Part shown: positions 19,719 to 27,900 of the stretch, piece by piece
Numbering within the stretch: the first letter of the stretch is position 1
Layout of the letters: each line of letters begins with the position of its first letter
Source: Seminavis robusta
Taxonomy: Eukaryota; Bacillariophyta; Bacillariophyceae; Naviculales; Naviculaceae
Direction: 5' to 3'
DNA: 28,261 bases
Assembly: GCA_903772945.1 (NCBI GenBank)
Contig: CAICTM010001488.1
Coordinates: 1 to 28,261, forward strand
Translations under genes and position numbers: made by a program
The notes under the pieces: generated by a model
What the model was told of the DNA's origin: nothing
Seen by the model: the letters and a program-made list of their open reading frames with translations, nothing else
The model's database searches: none

Positions 19719-19791
19719 TGAGACTCCAAAACCTAAAATGACAAAAGAGAGAGCTAAGACGAGAGAGTTCGAAAGAGAGATAGAGAGGGCT

Positions 19792-19793
<2 letters not shown>

Positions 19794-19829
<36 letters not shown>
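19794..19829. repeat. (AG)n microsatellite
   Basis: About 18 uninterrupted AG units, embedded in a longer purine-rich tract from about 19743 to 19840. It lies between two convergent genes. Minus-strand frames through it give Ser/Leu repeats that are artefacts. Confidence 0.97.
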
Positions 19830-19835
<6 letters not shown>

Positions 19836-19895
19836 AGATACTAAGTGGACCTCGTGCAGCTCTAGCTCCAAACCAAAAGAAAAAAGAAAAGAGAA

Positions 19896-21343
19896 CTAAC
19901 ATGGTTTTTGTCTACTTATACTACTATGAACTCTTCTACTCATTGTTAGGTCTCCCTTCACGTAATTAAGCTTCATGGTGAACTCCATTTCATCTTCATC
20001 GGATGAGCAGGACGACAGACTTTCTACTTTGTTGCCTTCCTTAGCCTCCAGTTTGTTATTGACACTTCCGATAGAGACCCTGTTTGCTTTTGTGGCAGGA
20101 GGAGCATCAGTTTGTTTTCTGACCACCTTTACCGTCTCAGATTGTTTTGGGAATACAGGACGGTACAGCTCTTCATCACCCTCCTCATCAGAGGAGTCCA
20201 AGACAATTTCATACACTTTGTCCTCTCTCTGCATTCTCCCTCCTCTCTCATCTGATTCTGACTCATCGTCGCTGCTGTCATTGGTGCTGTCATCCCTGCA
20301 CGACAGTTTCATATTACCATACAAGTCGACTTTCAACTCCTCCAGGTTCCCGTCAACCGTTTCATCATCATCACTTGATTCCATGTTAGCTTCATCGTCA
20401 AGCATCCTCTTCCCATACACATCTACTTTCAGTTCCGAGGTTGAAACAATGCAAACTGGGATGGGATCCTTGATGCGATACCTTTTCATGAAAAGCCTGC
20501 AGTGTTCCTTCTGTAGCATCTTTTCCACAGCCTTCTTTGTGAAATTGATAGTTCTCTTGTCAGCTATCAAGTGCTTGTGGCAGCTATCACGAATCTTCTG
20601 TCCCAAGCAGTGGCAAGGCATGGTTTGAGGTGACAGATGTCACAGTGGCGAGCTATGATGCCATCTTCCTCGTCCTCCTTGCTCTGTCCATAGCCCGGCG
20701 GCCTGTACACTATCTTGCCCTCACTGGGCTCGTACTCAGATGACTCTCTTGGGTATCCTTCTACTGTGAAGTTCAGCCTTGATTGTTTGCTCTCCGCTGC
20801 TCCGCTGCTAGACTCCTTCCTCTTCCCTTGTCTGTGCTTGGCAGTCCTTGACCTTTGACCACCTGCTGCAGTCCTCTTCTCACCAGTCTTCTTCCCTTGA
20901 CAGGTTCCTTTCTTGTCATTGGTCTTCTTGCTTCTCTTCTTCAAACTATTAGCACCTGATCCACTATCAAAAACATGGCCCATCTTCTCCATAAAGAGGA
21001 TTCGACTCGCTGACAGTGTTTCCGGAGGTGAAATTGGAGCGTGGTCTTTTAGGTTTCTGGTGGCCCACCTATCACCTGGAGCCCTCGACTTGTTGAGCTT
21101 GAACTCAAAGCAAAGGTTGCAGGTATCTTCTTCTAGACACAGAGGGCACCCACTATACAAGATCCTGGTAGCATTGGCATACGCTTCTGCATCTGCACAC
21201 TCACTATCCAACCAAGAACCAGGGAGTGGCATATTAATCCTTGTTTTTCGTTTTCGTTTGTCTGGACAGGATTTTTGTGAGACTGACACATTTTCAAAAT
21301 CTCTCCCCCCTTCCCCCATCCACTTTTTCAAAAAATAGTTCAT
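19896..21343 (-). pseudogene. Cys-cluster acidic protein gene with one frameshift, unknown function
   Basis: Two overlapping minus-strand frames, 21343-20567 and 20621-19896, look like one protein of about 480 aa split by a one-base shift near 20590. The first ends CDICHLKPCLATAWD and the second continues RDSCHKHLIADKRTINFTKK. The start is ATG 21341-21343. Early on there is a double Cys pair, CPLCLEEDTCNLC (C-x2-C-x5-C-x2-C). A Lys/Arg-rich probable nuclear region (KKRSKKTNDKKGTC, KTGEKRTAAGG) follows, then a second Cys/His cluster (RHCDICHLKPC), a basic helix (AVEKMLQKEHCRLFMKRYRI) and a long Ser/Asp/Glu-rich tail. The tail holds two copies of ELKVD(V/L)YG. Zinc binding and a nuclear role are inferred. 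A real pseudogene, a short unrecognised intron or a sequencing error would each explain the shift. Confidence 0.6.
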
Positions 21344-21566
21344 GCCAACGAGATTGCTTGAATTTCATGCCAACGAACCCAAACCTACAGTATATAGAAA
21401 CAGAATGACCCCAACCAGCCCCCAGCCCCAGTACTGCAACGACTATATTGATATCATACCAGCAGGAAGTATGTAGAGAGCAAAGACGGCATGCTACTAT
21501 GCATGCAGTTTAACGACTACATCCACAGTCCAAAAATAATGAGACATAAAATTGATTTCCTCCAGT
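21344..21566. promoter_or_regulatory. Shared intergenic promoter region, 223 bp
   Basis: The H3 variant (plus) and the Cys-cluster gene (minus) are transcribed divergently from here. CATGCCAACGA occurs at 21341-21351, overlapping the minus-strand start codon, and again at 21366-21376, 25 bp apart. A TATA-like agtatataga lies near 21390. These may be regulatory but are not recognised elements. Confidence 0.4.
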
Positions 21567-21986
21567 ATGGTAAGGACTAAACCAACTGCAAGCAAAGTAG
21601 TCGACGGACAACATCCCAGATTCTGGAAGGCGCTAGCAAGGCGGGCCGCCAGGAAGGTCCCTCCTCCATTGAAGGTGTGTGTCAAAAAGCGACAGCGCTA
21701 TCGCCCAGGAACTGTGGCTCTCAGAGAAATTCGAAGGTACCAGAAGTCAACCGATCTCCTAATCAGGAGACTGCCCTTTCAGCGTCTTGTTCGAGACATA
21801 GCTTCTGATATTAGAAAAGACATCAGGTTCCAAGGGTCTGCAATGGAAGCTCTCCAGCAAGCATCAGAAGCCCATCTTGTGGACATGTTCCAATGTTCCA
21901 ACCTTTGTGCTATCCATGCCAAGAGAATCACCATCATGCCAAAAGATATCCGGCTAGCCAGGAGGATTCGAGGTGGAAGGTTTTAG
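21567..21986 (+). CDS. Divergent histone H3 variant, 139 aa
   Basis: An intact, intronless H3. The start ATG 21567 gives [10 protein letters not shown], the proper H3 N-terminus; an upstream in-frame TTG is not a start. The histone fold is nearly canonical: [71 protein letters not shown] and [10 protein letters not shown]. The tail differs strongly. K4, K9 and the AARK block (K27 equivalent) are kept. Q5 is P, R8 is S, S10 is V, T11 is V, K14 is Q, K18 and Q19 are F and W, and S28 is V. About three residues are inserted around positions 19-35. K79 is R, and the usual ERA ending is GRF. Loop 1 has normal length and RFQ is kept, which argues against a centromeric H3. No replication-type 3' stem-loop follows. 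It forms nucleosome cores with H4; the special role is unknown. Confidence 0.95.
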   Translation: MVRTKPTASKVVDGQHPRFWKALARRAARKVPPPLKVCVKKRQRYRPGTVALREIRRYQKSTDLLIRRLPFQRLVRDIASDIRKDIRFQGSAMEALQQASEAHLVDMFQCSNLCAIHAKRITIMPKDIRLARRIRGGRF

Positions 21987-22278
21987 GTACTATTCTAGAC
22001 CTGAAAAATTAACGTATAAGATAACATGTGTTCTTCTTTGTTGCCTTCTTTCGTGCATACCCATATGTCTTTTGTCAGTGCAGCCTTGACTGTTTTTTGG
22101 TTTGCATGAGGGCGTAATTGTTTTCTTTTCGTGTACTTTGTGAATGTGACAACTCCTCTTCTAGGACGGTTAACCTGTGGTTATAAATATATATAGGTAT
22201 ACATATATAGATAGTAGTATACCTGGTCTGTGCAAGGATCGAATCATGCGCCTGCCATCCCTGTCATGCCAACTCGGG
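21987..22278. other. H3 variant 3' flank, non-coding
   Basis: No ORF. An AT-rich simple stretch of tata/atag units occupies 22181-22219. The classical histone 3' stem-loop is not visible in the first 100 bp, so a polyadenylated message is likely. A motif resembling a tRNA T-arm (aaggatcgaatc, near 22231) is probably chance or a worn tRNA-derived repeat. Confidence 0.4.
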
Positions 22279-24819
22279 TCACATACATTCTGCGGCCTGT
22301 TCGAACTCATTACTTAGCCAAAACTCTGGGAGTTCACTCTGCCCCTTCTGTAGAGTGAAACTACAGAGCAAATTCATTGTTTGGCAGAGTTTTTCGTTTC
22401 CAGTGTGGCCCTCAGCAAGAACTGGCATGGGAATCAATGGGCCCTGCACCCAACGCTCCTCCTCGGGCTCCTTATTGTTCTTGGCGTTGAAGGCTTCGAT
22501 CTGTTCCTTAATCATGGCCATCAAGTCAGCATTGGGAGGGGTTTCGCTAGCGTCACGGAAGGCAATCGTCCATGGACCGATTGTGTCACAATGGACTTCT
22601 TGCCAGGGCACCGCCGTAGCATCACGTGGAGCAGATTCTCCATAAGCACGTCGTGCTCGTTTGTTCTTTGCACATGCTTCGCACTGCTCAATTTGTTTTC
22701 GGACTTCGTCGCGAATACCTCTATGATAGAAATGTGTCTTGATCGTTTGTTCTAAACGATCCATGCCTTCGACATGTGCCATGGACTTGTGATAGAAGCT
22801 GACCAACTTGGGAAGCAACTCTTTTGTCAGGACAATCTTGTCCTCGTCATTCTGACGAAAGCATATCAGCTCACTGTTTCCAAACATCTTCTTGAAAAAT
22901 CATTCCGGGTTATCAACCACGGTCTGTTGCAAGACTGCACTAGCTGCTTGGTACTCCGCGAGAACCGAGAAATTGAAGGGATTCCGTCCTTCACCGTCAA
23001 ATGTAGGATGCTCCAGGAAAGATTCTTCCATACTGTCATCTGGATGATGCATCAAACATTCTGCCAACCTCTGATTCTCCTCCACAATGGAATAACATCC
23101 GTCGGTAGATGTGGAGAGGGGATCGGAATCGGTATTGTCGCGATCTTCGCGAGAAGTGGGCACCCGGCTGAGGGCGTCGCCAAGGACGTTCTGGGGGCCC
23201 GGCTTGTAATGAAAGATTGGACCAAACTCTTCCAACAACAATCGCCATTGCATAACACATTGAGTTTGAAAAGCGGAAAGTTTGTGAGTAAGGTTCTTAT
23301 GATCAGTAAACACATTGATACGAGCTCCGAGTAACATAGACCGAAACTCTTTGAAGATTTCAACGATGGAGAGCAATTCCTTCTCAATGGTAGTATAGTT
23401 CCTTTGGGCGGAATTAAGCTTGTGGGAGTAGTAAGCCACAATCCGTCCGTTCTGTTTGATAGCTCCACCGAGCTGATAATCGCTAGCGTCCTTATCGATT
23501 TCGAATGGAACGTTGTGATTGGGATAGGCAAGCAGGGTGTCAGCTGCCGCCACAGCCTTCATGGCTTTGAAAGCGTGTTCTTGCTCGTCGGTCCACTCAA
23601 ATTGCTTGGTACCGATTAGCTTTGTCAAGGGTTCCAAGGTGTGAGAACGACGAGGCCACATATCACGGTAATAAGTCACCAAACCGAGAAACGAATGCAG
23701 TTGTTTGATATCCGTAGGTGCTTTCATGTCCAGAATGGCGCGCACTTTCTTCGCCATAGGCTTAACGCCAATGGGAGTCAACCAATGTCCAAGAAAATCT
23801 GTTTCTTGCACTGCCCATTCACACTTCAACGGATTAATTGTGAATCCGGCCTCCTGTAGGATCTTGAGTACTTGGTCGAGCTTGTCGAGATGAGAGCGCC
23901 AATCGGAACTGAAAATACCAATGTCATCGATGTAGACTTCGATGTCATCAAGAGCTTTGAGTAACTTCTCCATGATTTCTTGAGCAATATCCGGAGATTG
24001 AGAAACGCCCATAGGTAGTCGTCTGTACTTGTAAAGCCCAAAAGGGGTAGCAATGGTACACAATTCAGAACTGAAATCGTCAAGTTCGAAGGTGTAATAC
24101 TGCATCGAGATATCCAACTTGGTAAGGAATGCATAATTCTTGCGGTGAGCTAAGATATCAGCAATGCGAGGAATTGGATAAACCTTGCGTTTGATTGCTT
24201 TATTGAGACCACGGAAGTCAGAGATCCACCTGACTCGACCGTCCTTCTTCGGAATGATGAAGGTACCAGCAATCCATTCGGAACGACTTCCTTCTTCAAG
24301 AACGCCAAGGGAAACCAACCTATCCAACTCTTTCTTGAAAATGGTTTTTTGGTGATGAGGAACAGTATAGTGTCGGCTTCGATGGGCCGGAACTGTAGGA
24401 TCAATCTCCAAACTAATTTGTCCGCGGGTGTATTTGCCAAGTTCAGGACTGAACAAGGTATCATACTTCTCAAGGACACCACGAAGTTCATTCTGTTGTT
24501 CTTGAGAAAGATGAGTGCAGGACCGAACCACACTGGTAATATCGGCCCCTTCATATTTAGATTCGAGAATGTGCTTGGTTTTGTAACCCAAGTCTGCTGC
24601 CTTCTCTTCTTCTTCACGAGTTGCAAAACATGAAGACTCTTTTTCGGATTCGGGGAGCATGTCGTCCAAATCGTCATCCAAGTCGTCTTCAAAGCAATCT
24701 GTGGAAGCCACTGTAGGCAGGGTATCGTCATCTTCGAGATCTGCTTCAAGAAGGTCAAGGAACATCGATGTAGCAGGAGGAGTCTTCTTGTCAACCGAAG
24801 ACGTGGGAAAGAAAAGGTC
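22279..24819 (-). pseudogene. Gypsy RT, RNase H and partial integrase
   Basis: The frame opens at 24819; the first ATG is 24763-24765. An acidic leader is followed by RT: GVLEEGSRSEWIAGTFIIPK, WISDFRGLNKAI, FLTKLDIS, LPMGVSQSPDIAQ and VYIDDIGIFS, with the catalytic Asp residues D218, D280 and D281 (counted from ATG 24765) intact. RNase H has DKDASDYQLGGAI, YTTIEKELLSIV and VFTDHKNLTH. The frame is interrupted only by TGA 22900-22902, after DNPE, probably from TGG. The integrase zinc domain follows (YHKSMAHVEGMDRLEQTIKT, QCEACAKNKRARR) and the core begins with VHCDTIGPW. After about 22560 homology is lost: the second Asp and the Glu are missing and an unrelated Lys/Glu-rich sequence and the shared filler motif take over. 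Confidence 0.9.
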
Positions 24820-25344
24820 TCATGTCGATGCTAACCTCGTCCCATGTCATCTTGTGTCCCTTGAAATCAATCTTCAATCCCATTTCAAGGAGGATGTCGC
24901 GTCCAATGATCATATCATACCGAACATTGCTCGCAGAAAAGACACGAGCATGAGCAACATCGATGAAACGGGACTTGTAGAACTCTGGAAAACACAACCG
25001 ATCTAAGGTAACAACACGGTTCGATTTGACCTTGCCAGCCAATGTTGTGGTAGACACAACGTCGCCAATACGAGGGACTGTTCCCTTAGGCAACGCCTTG
25101 TCACTAATCCAGGTTCCACTAGAACCAGAGTCCATCAGGACTAATAACGGTCTATCAGACGGTTTATTTTGTATACTATGTAGGACGCAAAGCACCATCG
25201 GCACCTAGTCTGTGTCCACATTGATTCCTTCAGCCGCCGCTGCATAATTCTCAAAGACCTTTGTTGATGGTCAGTAATCGCCACCATATCCATAGGACTC
25301 TTCATAGTCATCGTAACCCCCTGTCATGGAACCACTGACGATTA
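24791..25344 (-). pseudogene. Gypsy gag end and aspartic protease
   Basis: Reading from 25344: a Gly/Tyr-rich gag tail (GGYDDYEESYGYGGDY), TGA at 25271-25273, then STKVFENYAAAAEG and TAG at 25205-25207, then the protease. The protease holds LLVLMDSGSSGTWISDKALP (active-site DSG) and NVRYDMIIGRDILLEMGLKI, the typical second block before a hydrophobic strand. It ends at 24791 and overlaps the RT frame (open from 24819) by about 29 nt, with RT in the +1 frame. That may be a natural frameshift site or a mutation. Both stops fit TGG to TGA and CAG to TAG. Confidence 0.82.
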
Positions 25345-25902
25345 TGGATTTTGTTAATAAAATTATTTTATTGATAACCAAGGGTTAGAGATAAAGATAG
25401 AGGAGGAAATCTGCATAAAAGACGTACCTAGCTAGCTAGCTAGACTAACCAGTAGCGAGATACTATTAGAGTAGCATGTCGTGTAGACAAAGCACAATGG
25501 TACTATTTTACTATAGATTTGTATGATGGTTTGCATAAACGGTACCAAATTCCTTTTCACAGGTCTATGCAGCATTGGCTCATTGGCTGAATCGTGATCT
25601 GGTAGATATGTACAGTACTCTGTATAGTAAACGTACCTATGCAGAATTCGCATTCAAGACTGTATATCTAGAATGACACCTTATGAGAATTCGTGACTGC
25701 ACATATAGGTAGATTCGTACAGCTAAACGTATAGTAAAAGATACTACGGGCGCAAAAAGGTTGCTATGCAGGAATCGAACTAGAGACCTTATATCTTGTA
25801 AAATCGTTTCCTGTAAAAGTGACAGTTGAAACATGCATTAAGTGTTCTTTCGTGTACCGTATTATCGCCAAACACAACACGATTCCTGCACAAAGCGATT
25901 AC

Positions 25903-25954
25903 GTATAGTAAAACAGTACAAATTCGTGAATTCACTAGCAGGTAGATGTGTACA
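25903..25954 (+). repeat. 52-bp repeat unit, copy 1
   Basis: Starts gtatagtaaaacagtac and ends aggtagatgtgtaca. It matches 26063-26114 at 46 of 52 positions without gaps, 160 bp apart. Two looser copies lie near 25591-25660 and 25690-25740. Confidence 0.85.
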
Positions 25955-26001
25955 GTACTTTATATAGCGAATTATGCTAAGGGGTGCAATTGCGTGCCTA
26001 T

Positions 26002-26050
26002 GCAGGATTCTATCATGTTCCGTGAATCCAAAAGGAACATGAATCCTGCA
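26002..26050. repeat. Inverted repeat, stem about 17 bp
   Basis: gcaggattctatcatgttcc pairs with ggaacatgaatcctgc across a 13-nt loop, with a small bulge. It lies between the two 52-bp repeat copies, so repeats and hairpin form one organised unit. Confidence 0.8.
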
Positions 26051-26062
26051 CAGAGAGAATAG

Positions 26063-26114
26063 GTATAGTAACACAGTACCCTTTCGTGAAATCACTAGTA
26101 GGTAGATGTGTACA
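26063..26114 (+). repeat. 52-bp repeat unit, copy 2
   Basis: Second copy of the unit at 25903-25954, six mismatches in 52 bp. Copy 1 continues cagtac-like beyond it while copy 2 diverges, which marks the right edge of the shared sequence at about 26114. Confidence 0.85.
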
Positions 26115-26256
26115 ACATCTCACATTCCCTCATCAACCGAGAAACATCTCGAAATAGTAGCAAATTCGTACTCGAACTGCATCTCGTCGTTTCGTTGTAA
26201 CAATACTAAATGTAACATAGAATGGGGCCGGTTCCCCTTTTGTTTGTTTGTCGTAG

Positions 26257-26919
26257 TCACTTCGCGAGCTCATGGTTGGGTCCAATGCGATGACGAGCGC
26301 TGATATGCTCTTTGAGCTCTTCGACGTCGTCAGCACTGACTCCAGGGTAGAACTCCTGGATGTAGAGGTGTACGGCAATCACATCCACCGCGGGTGTGTG
26401 CCGGAAGTGGGCGAACTCGATTACACCCCGCGTAAAGTGCTTCAGAAGGGTAGCGTGGTCGACGTGAGCCCAGATCTCACTCGGCTTGGAATAGAGGTTG
26501 ACCTTGTTCGCCATCTTGACCTTTCTGTCAGCGATGATAGCGGGGCGCAGCTTCTCGAACTGTTCGAACGCGACCTTGGTTGGAGCAGTAGAACGCGCTC
26601 CAATGTTGATCATACCGTCACCCTGCTTGAGCAGCTCAAGCAAGGCGTCAGGATAATGCGAGTAGCACTCCACAGGAGCTGGCTTCTCGTCCTCAGAGTC
26701 CTCAGAGTCTGACTTCTTGCGCTTGGCGGGAGTCACTGCATTGACTGCAGTGTTAACAGCCTCCTTGAACTCGTCGTTGTCCATCTTGGTCTTGAAGAGG
26801 TGTCCAACGGCGTTCATCAAACCACCGTTCTCCACGAACTCCTCAATGGCATTGTTGATACCGGCCTCGATCATCTGATCGCACTCCGCTTTGGTGTAAT
26901 AAGGGGTTGACTTCGACAT
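26257..26919 (-). CDS. Unknown protein, about 220 aa, possible gag
   Basis: The frame extends up to ATG 26995-26997, but the sequence before ATG 26917-26919 is a Ser/Thr/Leu-rich leader that looks non-coding, so the start MSKSTPYYTKAECDQ is preferred. The N-terminal part is helical (DQMIEAGINNAIEEFVENGG). A basic then acidic linker (AKRKKSDSEDSEDEKP) resembles a nuclear localisation signal with casein-kinase-type sites. The C-terminal part has LLELLKQGDGMINIGARS, FEQFEKLRPAI and YIQEFYPGVSADDVEELKEH. No zinc knuckle or transmembrane segment is present. It lies just downstream of a copia RNase H fragment on the same strand, which would fit gag of a following element, but a host gene is equally possible. 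Confidence 0.5.
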   Translation of the reverse strand: MSKSTPYYTKAECDQMIEAGINNAIEEFVENGGLMNAVGHLFKTKMDNDEFKEAVNTAVNAVTPAKRKKSDSEDSEDEKPAPVECYSHYPDALLELLKQGDGMINIGARSTAPTKVAFEQFEKLRPAIIADRKVKMANKVNLYSKPSEIWAHVDHATLLKHFTRGVIEFAHFRHTPAVDVIAVHLYIQEFYPGVSADDVEELKEHISARHRIGPNHELAK

Positions 26920-27389
26920 GATATGCAATGTACTAGTCGTAGTACTAGAACTTGTGAGTTCCACCACGAGTAGTGTGAATGTAGTGCTCCACAGCATGCT
27001 CCCTCAGAGCGAAACGTCCACGGTGAGAAACATCTCGCTGTGATCGTTTCATGCTGTAGCGCTAGATCAAAACATATAGCGTGTATCAATTCACATCAAT
27101 CTCAAACGTGTCGGTGACGTTGAGAACACTCCTCAGCATTCCGAACCCGGTGTCAGTCCAAATGCGAACTCGCACTGAGGTCATTGCGCGCGATAGCGCG
27201 CTGCACGCACCGCGCGGTGAAATGACCATTGTGACATCAAGATCGCATGGACGCACCTCTGGCACGAAATCCAAGGCTTCTTTGGGGTGATCTCGTGCTG
27301 AAATCCTTGACGTTGACGCCAAAGGCAACAACTGCACGAAATCAAAGAGCTCATCAGCACAAACTCGTCCCCAACCATGGTAGCACGAG
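26920..27389. other. Non-coding interval with strong secondary structure
   Basis: This lies between the copia RNase H end (27390) and the unknown ORF. An LTR and 5' leader could fit here, but I could not define TG...CA borders with a second copy. It contains the compound inverted repeat at 27179-27227. Confidence 0.4.
27179..27227. repeat. Compound inverted repeat
   Basis: Outer arms GGTCATT and AATGACC enclose a GC-rich inner hairpin gcgcgc-gata-gcgcgc and a ccgcgcgg palindrome. The density of pairing in 49 bp is far above the surroundings. Confidence 0.85.
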
Positions 27390-27395
27390 CTACCA
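27378..27395. repeat. Perfect inverted repeat at the end of copia RNase H
   Basis: TGGTAGC-acga-GCTACCA, 7-bp arms and a 4-nt loop, spanning the RNase H stop codon (27390-27392). It may be chance or a transcript-end hairpin. Confidence 0.8.
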
Positions 27396-27878
27396 GCCCA
27401 TGAGGCGGAATCTCAGCCTTTTGAAAGATTCCACACACAAGGGCTTGGTGAACATGTCCGCAAGTTGATCTGCGGTGTGCACCTTGACCACCTCGAGTTC
27501 CCCTGGCTTCAGATGTGCTCTGAACCAGTGGACCTTGACATCATAGAACTTGGACCTTGGAGTGCTTTGTCCAGGCTCCAGGTTTGCCAGAGTCAGGGCT
27601 CCCATGTTGTCTTCCCAGACAGTGGTCTTGAATGAGGTCAGGCACTCTTCCTTGATGCCTTGTCCTGCGGCTACAGTCTGGACAGTACGCCTCAAAGGCA
27701 GAACTTCCATCATACAGGTCGACAGGGCATAGTACTCGGCCATCATCATGCTCACGGCAATGGTCTGCTGCAGCTTGCTGGCCCAAACGATAGGACAACC
27801 ATTCAGCAGTATGACCAGCCCAGTTCTGCTCTTGACATTGGCAGGGTCCGCACGATTCTCCTTGCCGTAGAGTCCCAT
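27390..27878 (-). pseudogene. Copia RNase H fragment, 5'-truncated
   Basis: An intact frame of 162 codons encodes the end of a copia pol of a different branch from the others in this window. Motifs: GLYGKENRADPANVKSRTG, IVWASKLQQTIAVSMMMAEY, STCMMEVLPLRRTV, TVWEDNMGALTLANLEPG, DVKVHWFRAHLKPGELEV, KVHTADQLADMFTKPL and the terminal LRFRLMGW. The usual DADFA just before GLYG is missing. Homology stops at about 27880, where a perfect hairpin begins and an in-frame TAG lies upstream. Only the 3' end of the element remains. Confidence 0.92.
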
Positions 27879-27879
27879 C

Positions 27880-27900
27880 GAGCGCAGACAAGCTGCGCTC
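27880..27900. repeat. Perfect hairpin at copia breakpoint
   Basis: GAGCGCAG-acaag-CTGCGCTC, 8-bp GC-rich arms, exactly where copia homology ends. This suggests a structure-linked breakpoint. Confidence 0.85.

Larger units (their letters stand above)
22279..25344 (-). mobile_element. Truncated Ty3/gypsy retrotransposon
   Basis: Minus-strand order is end of gag (25344 to about 25208), aspartic protease (to 24791), RT and RNase H (from 24819), then the integrase zinc domain and the start of the core (to about 22560). This protease-RT-RNase H-integrase order defines Ty3/gypsy. Most of gag, the catalytic core of integrase and both LTRs are missing. Stops at 25271, 25205 and 22900 and a frame change between protease and RT show it is inactive. 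The 3' end carries the motif shared with the filler at 3290-3553. Confidence 0.9.
25345..26256. other. AT-rich non-coding DNA with dispersed short repeats
   Basis: No gene on either strand. The region carries at least four related repeat units whose core is TCGTGA followed by GGTAGAT and GTACA (near 25591, 25690, 25927 and 26084), a CTAG run (25428-25443) and a hairpin (26002-26050). The short minus-strand frames here have biased composition and are not credible. It could be a decayed LTR, leader or non-autonomous element next to the truncated gypsy gag. Confidence 0.5.

Noticed and set aside
19317..19902. Minus-strand ORFs rich in Ser and Leu
   Set aside because: They translate the AG microsatellite and the acidic tail of the plus-strand ORF in reverse.
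19975..20628. 217-aa plus-strand ORF with Ser-rich composition
   Set aside because: It is the complement of the acidic Ser/Asp tail of the minus-strand gene; codon pattern and motifs favour the minus strand.
21552..21566. Longer H3 start giving five extra residues
   Set aside because: The upstream codon is TTG; ATG 21567 yields the standard H3 N-terminus.
21567..21986. Centromeric H3 (CenH3)
   Set aside because: Loop 1 has canonical length, and RFQ, the alpha-N region and the C-terminal fold follow ordinary H3; CenH3 usually changes these.
25755..25830. tRNA gene on the minus strand (TTCGATT-like T-loop near 25775)
   Set aside because: T-stem and acceptor pairing do not hold and no anticodon arm could be assembled; at most a worn tRNA-derived repeat.
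25903..26114. CRISPR-like array
   Set aside because: Only two good repeat copies, imperfect, 160 bp apart, in a eukaryotic transposon-rich setting.
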